This document shows positions 5,415 through 9,992 of a stretch of 9,992 nucleotides of DNA, one piece after another. Each line of letters opens with the position of its first letter. The stretch's first letter is position 1. Source of the stretch: Methanomicrobiales archaeon (GTDB lineage: Archaea > Halobacteriota > Methanomicrobia > Methanomicrobiales > Methanomicrobiaceae); contig JAAYIO010000159.1 in the NCBI GenBank assembly GCA_012523385.1, positions 1-9,992 of the forward strand, given 5' to 3'. Under the pieces are notes generated by a model. That model saw nothing but the letters and a program-made list of their open reading frames with translations, did not search any database and was not told the origin of the DNA. Position numbers and translations under genes: made by a program.

Positions 5415-6631
5415 GCCTGCAACCTCCGGGTCTTCTCAACCGAGAGACGGTGCAGAGTATCCTTGGTCATCACGTCAGGACTTCCGTCGCGGATAACCGT
5501 TACCCGGTCAGTGCACGACATGCACGGGTCAATAGAGGCGACAATGATAGGGATATCTGCAATCTGTTCACCTTGCAAAATTTTGAGCCACGACATCTGG
5601 TTGGAATACGTGGATGCCTTGACCTTCCATTGCTGCGGTGCTTCTGAACCGTTCATCCTGACATAATGGAAGCATTCACCACGAGGCGCTTCCACCCGTC
5701 CAATGGCCTCACCCTCTGCCTTTTTGCAGGTGGATAGAATTTTTGCGTATCTCGTCTCCCAAAGAACCGGCCACGCAGGCATCTGGTCCATGAGGTCGCG
5801 GATGATACGAACCGAGTCCACGACCTCAAAGAGACGGACCACAATCCGGTCATACACATCGCCTTTGATACAATCTGCATAAACATCGGGGAGAATCGCT
5901 TTCACATCAATATCGCCGTATGCCGCATAGGGAGCGTCCGCACGCACATCCATCTTTAAACCGGATGCACGGGCAGTCGGGCCCACCGTGCATAATTCCA
6001 GTGCATCCTTTTCCGTGAGCACACCGGTGTTCATGCACCGCAGTTTGATGGTGGTATCCTCTAAAAAGAGAGTCACCAGTTTATTGACCAGCCCTTCGTA
6101 GGTTTCAAGTGCCTTCCGGATGCGGGGGAACTGGTCTTCGGTAAAGTCACGCCGGACACCGCCGACCTGCACAATGCCGTAGTTTATTCGGTTGCCGGTC
6201 AGGTATTCGATGACGTCCATCGCCTCTTCTCTTACCCGCCAAGCGAGGTGGAAAAGGGTGTCAAACCCAAGTTCGTGGGCAGCAACCCCTGCCCAGAGCA
6301 GGTGAGACTGGATACGTTCGAACTCAGCGATGATGCTTCGCACGTAATGTGCCCGTTCCGGCACCTCAATCTCTGCAATCTGCTCCACTGCACGTGCAAA
6401 GGCGAGAGTATGGGAGACGCCGCAGATACCGCAGATGCGGTCGCACAGATGCACAATCTGAACCGGGTTTCGGCGCATGCCCATCCATTCAACGCCACGG
6501 TGCACCTTTCCCGGAGCAAAATCCACCGCGTTAATCACCTCACCCTGAATATCAAAGGTAAAGAGAATTGGCTCTTTGAGAGCAGGGTGTATTGGCCCTA
6601 TGGGGATAGTGTATACCGGTTTATTCGACAT
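5411..6631 (-). CDS. mbhL: Membrane-bound [NiFe]-hydrogenase large (catalytic) subunit L
   Basis: It holds the NiFe active site where H2 is made or split. The 406 residues contain both nickel-ligand motifs: RICGIC (65-70; Cys67 and Cys70) and DPCMSCTDR (368-376; Cys370 and Cys373). The protein continues for 30 residues past Arg376, the tail type that a HycI-like protease removes once nickel is in place; cleavage is predicted between Arg376 and Val377 by analogy with E. coli HycE. The fold is homologous to NuoD, typical of group 4 energy-converting hydrogenases. The four Ni ligands argue for an active hydrogenase and not a NuoD-like or Mbx/Mbs-type relative that has lost them. The ATG at 6629-6631 has a strong GGAGGTGA upstream and overlaps mbhK by 11 nt. 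Confidence 0.96.
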   Translation of the reverse strand: MSNKPVYTIPIGPIHPALKEPILFTFDIQGEVINAVDFAPGKVHRGVEWMGMRRNPVQIVHLCDRICGICGVSHTLAFARAVEQIAEIEVPERAHYVRSIIAEFERIQSHLLWAGVAAHELGFDTLFHLAWRVREEAMDVIEYLTGNRINYGIVQVGGVRRDFTEDQFPRIRKALETYEGLVNKLVTLFLEDTTIKLRCMNTGVLTEKDALELCTVGPTARASGLKMDVRADAPYAAYGDIDVKAILPDVYADCIKGDVYDRIVVRLFEVVDSVRIIRDLMDQMPAWPVLWETRYAKILSTCKKAEGEAIGRVEAPRGECFHYVRMNGSEAPQQWKVKASTYSNQMSWLKILQGEQIADIPIIVASIDPCMSCTDRVTVIRDGSPDVMTKDTLHRLSVEKTRRLQA

Positions 6632-7298
6632 GGGTGGTCACCTCCGGTTGGGAAGCATCGGCCGTATCCGGTTCGCTTGGAGCGACTGCATCAACAGCAC
6701 AAACCTCTGATTTTTTGACCATCTTCTCCTTGGGTTTCACGAACGGAAGCGGACGATCTTCCGGCCGACCAGAGGCATACAACGACTTCACCATACCCTC
6801 AGGGATGCCGGTTTCATCCTTTCTCCATGGAAATACCCCTTTCGGGAAATCAGCCGGAAGGAAAAGGCCACGGGGATCAGGAATGCCTGCGACCGTCACG
6901 CCGAGCATCTCCTGCTTCTCACGCTCCGTATAGACGGCGCCCGGGATCAGATGAGAGATGGTCGGTATCACGAGGTTCTTTTTGGGAACCGGTACAGATA
7001 TCGTAATATTGACCTCAGCACCCGGCATGCCGTGGAATACCTGCATATGATAAAGCAGTTCAACCACGTCACCGGTATCAACTCCTGAGATCACTGACAG
7101 GTGCGGATAGTCGATATCGATGACTGCCCGAATCGTTGCAATGAGGGACTCCCCGGTTGTCCTGAGCCAGATACTCGCAACAGGAGTCTTTTTCTGACCT
7201 TCAGTCCATGTTTTTATTTTAACATCCTTGATGCTCTTCGGACCGGTTTTTTGTAGTGTTTCAGCAATCTGTTCTGCTGAGAGTGCCTGTCGTGTCAT
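6621..7298 (-). CDS. mbhK: Membrane-bound hydrogenase subunit K, NuoC-like (30-kDa) subunit
   Basis: A structural subunit of the peripheral arm, related to NuoC, that packs against the large subunit. The 225 residues include the 30-kDa family signature around YTEREKQEMLGV (about 123-134), followed by IPDPRGLFLPADFP. From roughly residue 188 the sequence becomes polar and low-complexity: first lysine-rich (KPKEKMVKKSE), then rich in Ala, Pro, Asp, Glu and Thr up to the stop. This tail lies beyond the normal NuoC core and looks disordered. The start codon overlaps the mbhJ stop by one base (TAATG) and has GGAGG about 10 nt upstream. The 3' end overlaps mbhL by 11 nt and carries that gene's ribosome-binding site. 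Confidence 0.9.
   Translation of the reverse strand: MTRQALSAEQIAETLQKTGPKSIKDVKIKTWTEGQKKTPVASIWLRTTGESLIATIRAVIDIDYPHLSVISGVDTGDVVELLYHMQVFHGMPGAEVNITISVPVPKKNLVIPTISHLIPGAVYTEREKQEMLGVTVAGIPDPRGLFLPADFPKGVFPWRKDETGIPEGMVKSLYASGRPEDRPLPFVKPKEKMVKKSEVCAVDAVAPSEPDTADASQPEVTTHVE
6638..6645 (-). promoter_or_regulatory. Strong Shine-Dalgarno for mbhL inside the mbhK coding end
   Basis: The minus strand reads GGAGGTGA, 6 nt before the mbhL ATG. It fixes the mbhL start and allows efficient initiation of the catalytic subunit independent of read-through from mbhK. Confidence 0.7.
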
Positions 7299-7729
7299 TA
7301 TTTCTTTTCCTCCAGGCGTTCAAGTAATGCAATCGCCTTGACAACACCGTCAATGATTGCTTCCGGCCGAGGCGCACAGCCCGGCACATAAATATCCACC
7401 GGGATGACGTCGCCCACCGGGCCGTCCAGATTATAGGAGTCAAAGAAGACTCCACCGGACTGACCGCAGGTGCCGATGCACATTACAACCTTGGGGTTTG
7501 GCATCTGCGCATAGACCCTGCGCAGACGGTCTGCCATATCATGGACGACCGGTCCGGTGACAAGGAGCACATCGGCATGTCGGGGTGAACCAACCAGTTT
7601 TATCCCGAACCGTTCGGGGTCGTATCTGGGCGTTAGCGCACACACAATCTCGATATCGCATCCGTTACATGACCCTGAGTTGAAATGGAATACCCAGAGA
7701 GAGCGGTTGAATGATGGTGATAGTCGCAT
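7298..7729 (-). CDS. mbhJ: Membrane-bound [NiFe]-hydrogenase small subunit J (NuoB-like)
   Basis: It carries the [4Fe-4S] cluster next to the NiFe site and passes electrons to or from MbhN. The 143 residues show the group 4 small-subunit pattern: GSCNGC (19-24; Cys21 and Cys24), GTCGQSGG (86-93; Cys88) and PGCAPRP (116-122; Cys118), which together supply four cluster ligands. The length is that of the short, single-cluster small subunits of Ech/Mbh type, without the extra clusters of uptake hydrogenases. The frame stays open to 7840, but the ATG at 7727-7729, one base after the mbhI stop, gives the normal family N-terminus (MRLSPSFNRS); the upstream extension would only overlap mbhI. Assignment is secure. 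Confidence 0.94.
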   Translation of the reverse strand: MRLSPSFNRSLWVFHFNSGSCNGCDIEIVCALTPRYDPERFGIKLVGSPRHADVLLVTGPVVHDMADRLRRVYAQMPNPKVVMCIGTCGQSGGVFFDSYNLDGPVGDVIPVDIYVPGCAPRPEAIIDGVVKAIALLERLEEKK

Positions 7730-7730
7730 C

Positions 7731-8075
7731 TTATAGCACCCCGATAAAGATAACAAGCAAAGCAAAGGTGCCCAAAACCCAGAGCACATAGTCCGTGAGA
7801 CAACCGGTATGCAAAGGAACAATCCGTGCATAATACCCATTCATCGCCTCAGTGCACCCCCAGTAGAGGTTTGAACCACCGATATGGGTTGCTTCCGGTG
7901 TTGGTTCGTCATTACCCGAGAGGTAGGGTTTGCCGGATTCACCCTCGCCGGGCACGTCCGGTTCACCCATTCGCTGGATAATCCACGCAATAAAGAGGGC
8001 AACCGCAAATGCGATGACCCATGCAATCGGGTTCCACGCCCCAAATCCGGTGAGTAACGTATCAGTAAGCATCAT
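7731..8075 (-). CDS. mbhI: Membrane-bound hydrogenase subunit I
   Basis: A small membrane subunit lying between the Mrp-like and hydrogenase genes. Of its 114 residues, about 13-34 form one hydrophobic helix and about 93-114 a second. The stretch between (37-92) is polar and Gly/Pro/Glu-rich, with a conserved-looking segment around NLYWGCTEAMNGYY. Two helices joined by a long loop, together with its place between mbhH and mbhJ, fit MbhI of Pyrococcus, which bridges the MbhH antiporter-like subunit and the rest of the membrane arm. The sequence alone would be a weak match; gene order carries the call. The ATG at 8073-8075 overlaps the mbhH stop; a second ATG directly follows (MM), and it is better spaced from the GGAGG at 8079-8083. 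Confidence 0.8.
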   Translation of the reverse strand: MMLTDTLLTGFGAWNPIAWVIAFAVALFIAWIIQRMGEPDVPGEGESGKPYLSGNDEPTPEATHIGGSNLYWGCTEAMNGYYARIVPLHTGCLTDYVLWVLGTFALLVIFIGVL

Positions 8076-9643
8076 AAACCTCCAAGGACAGTAGCCACAT
8101 ACGCACCCTGATCAATGAGTGCGTTTGCGGCAGGTTCAATCAATGTCGATACAATCTGTTCCGGGAAGACGCCCATAAGAATGGTCAAAAGGGCGAGTGC
8201 ACCCATTGCCACAAGCATCGGGAGGGGCACTTCCCTCGCTTCTGCATGCCGCGGTTGTGCTGGCCCCATGAAGATTGCATGGAAGACCTTAACAAACGAG
8301 GCGAGGGTCAAAACGGAGACAACCATTGCGATAACCGCAATCACCGGGCTAAAGGCAAAGACTGATTCATAGATCATCAGTTTCGAAGCAAAGCCATTGA
8401 ATGGCGGAATGCCGGCGATGGCAAGGGCACCGATGATGAAAAAGAGCATTGTCCATTTCATCGAATGCCCGAGTCCCCCCAGTTTGTTGAGGTTTCTGGT
8501 GCCGGTATACAGGAATATCGCTCCTGCTGTCAGGAAAAGAAGACCCTTATACATTGCATGGTTCACGATGTGGAAGATGCCGCCTTCCATTGCTGTTCGG
8601 CCAAACGCTTCCATGGCAACAGCGTCTCCGAGAACGACAAGTCCTACGCCCACACCTAAAAGCATATACCCGGACTGCGATACCGCATGATACGCCATCA
8701 GACGTTTCACGTCTTTTTGCGGGATGGCCATCGTAACACCGACGACCATCGAGAGCACACCAAGAATGATGACTGCCCAGCCGACAGTGACGTAACTGAG
8801 GGTAAGTCCATACACGCTGAAGAGCACACGGAAAAGTCCATACAGACCTGCCTGACTGGCAACCACTAACAATGCGGTGATGGCCGCGGGTGCCATTGAA
8901 TAGGCATCCGGTGTCCAGAAGTGCAGGGGAACCGCGCCTGCCTTTAATGCAAGACCTGCTACAAGGAGGGCGAGAGCTACCTTGTCAAGCATGGTATAGG
9001 TCATCCGTGATGCGATGAGAGCCATATTGAGCGAGTCATACTGCCCGTAGAGGAGGCCAATCGCATAGAGAACCATCAAACCCGCGAGGGTTGTAAGGAA
9101 TGCATATTTCAGGCCTGCCTCGACCGCGACACCTTTGTCGATGCGGTATGCGACGAGGGCCGCACCCGCAAGGGAGTTGATCTCAAGGAATACAAAGAAG
9201 TTGAAGAGATCGCCTGTGGTGACCATGCCGAGGATACCCACCAGAAGGAGGAGCATCAAAGCATAATAGCCGTCTTTCCCGGACGAGAGACGCTCGCTTG
9301 CAATGGAATAGAGGGCTACAATAAAGCCCACAAAGGCAGCAAAGAGCGCCATGAATGCGCTGAACGCATCTACCGTAAAGACGATGCGAATGGGAATGCC
9401 GCCGGAATCTGCAGGAAGGGCATCAACAGGAGACGCTGCACCAAAGGTGTAGAGCACCGGGCCGCCGCTGAGAACCGTCCATGTAAGGAGGACAGCGATG
9501 ATTGCAGTGACAAGCGTTATTAGAAGGATCCAGCCATTGCGTCCGGTGTCGCCCAGTCGACCGATGAGAGGCAGAGCAAAGGCACCGAGCATGGGAACAG
9601 CAATCAAGAGTGCCGGGGCATTGGCGATGATAAAGTCCATCAT
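8072..9643 (-). CDS. mbhH: Membrane-bound hydrogenase subunit H, MrpD/NuoN-like antiporter subunit
   Basis: This 523-residue, roughly 14-helix protein is the large ion-translocating subunit. It keeps the charged residues inside the membrane that define the antiporter family: Glu144 in NFFVFLEIN, Lys224 in LALKAGAVPLHFWTPDAY, Lys303/His309 in KDVKRLMAYHAVSQSGY, His348/His352 in HIVNHAMYK and Lys356, plus Lys411 after GIPPFNGFAS. It therefore has the full proton/sodium path seen in MrpD, NuoN and MbhH. Ech hydrogenases use a longer EchA (NuoL-like) protein instead, so this subunit, together with MbhG, is the main reason to call the cluster Mbh and not Ech. Its ATG overlaps the mbhG stop and its stop overlaps the mbhI start, each by 4 nt. 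Which ion is moved is not visible. Confidence 0.93.
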   Translation of the reverse strand: MMDFIIANAPALLIAVPMLGAFALPLIGRLGDTGRNGWILLITLVTAIIAVLLTWTVLSGGPVLYTFGAASPVDALPADSGGIPIRIVFTVDAFSAFMALFAAFVGFIVALYSIASERLSSGKDGYYALMLLLLVGILGMVTTGDLFNFFVFLEINSLAGAALVAYRIDKGVAVEAGLKYAFLTTLAGLMVLYAIGLLYGQYDSLNMALIASRMTYTMLDKVALALLVAGLALKAGAVPLHFWTPDAYSMAPAAITALLVVASQAGLYGLFRVLFSVYGLTLSYVTVGWAVIILGVLSMVVGVTMAIPQKDVKRLMAYHAVSQSGYMLLGVGVGLVVLGDAVAMEAFGRTAMEGGIFHIVNHAMYKGLLFLTAGAIFLYTGTRNLNKLGGLGHSMKWTMLFFIIGALAIAGIPPFNGFASKLMIYESVFAFSPVIAVIAMVVSVLTLASFVKVFHAIFMGPAQPRHAEAREVPLPMLVAMGALALLTILMGVFPEQIVSTLIEPAANALIDQGAYVATVLGGL

Positions 9644-9984
9644 TCTTTGAGCCTCCGCATTTGGGTCACATCACGTGTGCCATATTTCTTATGAACGATC
9701 ATCACAAACGAGAGCAGGAGTGCGGTTGTCGCAATGCCGATGACGATATTTGTCAGAGTCATCGCCTGCACGGTTGGCATCACCATCTCTGTTGATGGGG
9801 CGTTTGTGAATATCGGCGCTATACCGCCAGATATGTAGCCGGTTGCGACCAGAAGCAGATTCACTCCTGACTCGACCAGTGCAAGACCCATGATCATCTT
9901 GATCAGATCTCTTTTCGTGACAATGATCACAAGACCGATTAATACGAGAATTCCCGCACCAAAGAACGGAGCATTCTCAATCAT
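9640..9984 (-). CDS. mbhG: Membrane-bound hydrogenase subunit G, MrpC/NuoK-like
   Basis: A 114-residue, three-helix membrane protein (about 9-23, 28-50 and 68-97) of the MrpC/NuoK family. The glutamate of the second helix, Glu38 in LALVESGVNLLL, matches the conserved NuoK/MrpC acidic residue thought to lie on the ion path. The third helix has no acidic residue, unlike NuoK, which fits MrpC better. The short basic C-terminus (KKYGTR...RRLKE) is cytoplasmic by the positive-inside rule. It leads straight into mbhH with a 4-nt overlap and is itself preceded by the end of another frame, whose TGA overlaps this ATG. That upstream gene is the expected mbhF. Confidence 0.9.
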   Translation of the reverse strand: MIENAPFFGAGILVLIGLVIIVTKRDLIKMIMGLALVESGVNLLLVATGYISGGIAPIFTNAPSTEMVMPTVQAMTLTNIVIGIATTALLLSFVMIVHKKYGTRDVTQMRRLKE

Positions 9985-9992
9985 TCTGCATC
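9981..9992 (-). CDS. Last codons of an upstream gene (expected mbhF, MrpB-like), cut by the right edge
   Basis: Just before mbhG the minus strand reads GAT GCA GAA TGA, and the TGA overlaps the mbhG ATG as ATGA, the same junction type seen four more times in the mbh string. Only three codons and a stop are visible, so the frame and identity are inferred from operon layout; the Pyrococcus order would place mbhF here. Confidence 0.3.
   Translation of the reverse strand, partial: DAE

Noticed and set aside
7730..7840. Longer N-terminus for the small subunit MbhJ (180 residues, with a signal-like hydrophobic stretch)
   Set aside because: It overlaps mbhI entirely, and energy-converting hydrogenase small subunits are cytoplasmic with no export signal; the ATG at 7729 gives the normal family start.
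1..9992. CRISPR array, insertion sequence, prophage or defence island
   Set aside because: No regularly spaced repeats, transposase, integrase or terminal repeats were seen on either strand; genes are tightly packed housekeeping and energy genes.

Overview
The window looks like a piece of a methanogenic archaeon's chromosome, most likely a member of the Methanomicrobiales. This is inferred from gene content and not from a database match. Supporting signs are archaeal BRE/TATA-like promoters, a tRNA without an encoded CCA end, poly-T termination signals, a membrane-bound energy-converting [NiFe] hydrogenase of the Mbh type, and a siroheme/F430-type tetrapyrrole branch (precorrin-2 dehydrogenase plus glutamyl-tRNA reductase).

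Layout: positions 1-1074 (minus strand) hold a translationally coupled pair, a Met8/CysG-N type precorrin-2 dehydrogenase followed by hemA, which runs off the left edge. Between this pair and the next gene lies a divergent control region and a tRNA-Gly(GCC) on the plus strand. Positions 1566-2216 (minus) encode a secreted, probably membrane-anchored TPR protein with a hairpin/T-run terminator behind it. Divergent from it, on the plus strand, are a HycI-type hydrogenase maturation protease and a small zinc-ribbon protein with a C-terminal membrane helix. A TSUP-family (TauE/SafE) transporter on the minus strand converges on these.

Positions 4003-9984 (minus) are one tight gene string matching, in order, the Pyrococcus furiosus mbhG-H-I-J-K-L-M-N genes: MrpC-like, MrpD-like, MbhI-like, the NiFe small subunit, a NuoC-like subunit, the NiFe large subunit, a NuoH-like membrane subunit and a NuoI-like 2x[4Fe-4S] ferredoxin subunit. 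Most junctions overlap by 4 nt (ATGA) or less. The operon continues past the right edge, where mbhA-F (MrpE/F/G/B-like) genes would be expected. It ends with a hairpin that overlaps the mbhN stop codon and is followed by a T-run.

How the parts fit: Mbh couples ferredoxin oxidation/reduction and H2 to ion movement across the membrane. In a hydrogenotrophic methanogen the likely use is to drive ferredoxin reduction by H2 with the ion gradient, but direction cannot be read from sequence. The large subunit carries an apparent 30-residue C-terminal extension after its last nickel-ligand motif, and a HycI-like protease of the kind that removes such tails is encoded about 2.6 kb away on the opposite strand. 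The tetrapyrrole genes would feed siroheme, cobamide and F430 synthesis. No CRISPR array, insertion sequence, phage gene or undescribed defence-like system was found. The most unusual items are the overlapping inverted repeats after mbhN, the small membrane zinc-ribbon protein beside hycI, and the sorting-signal-like tail of the TPR protein.
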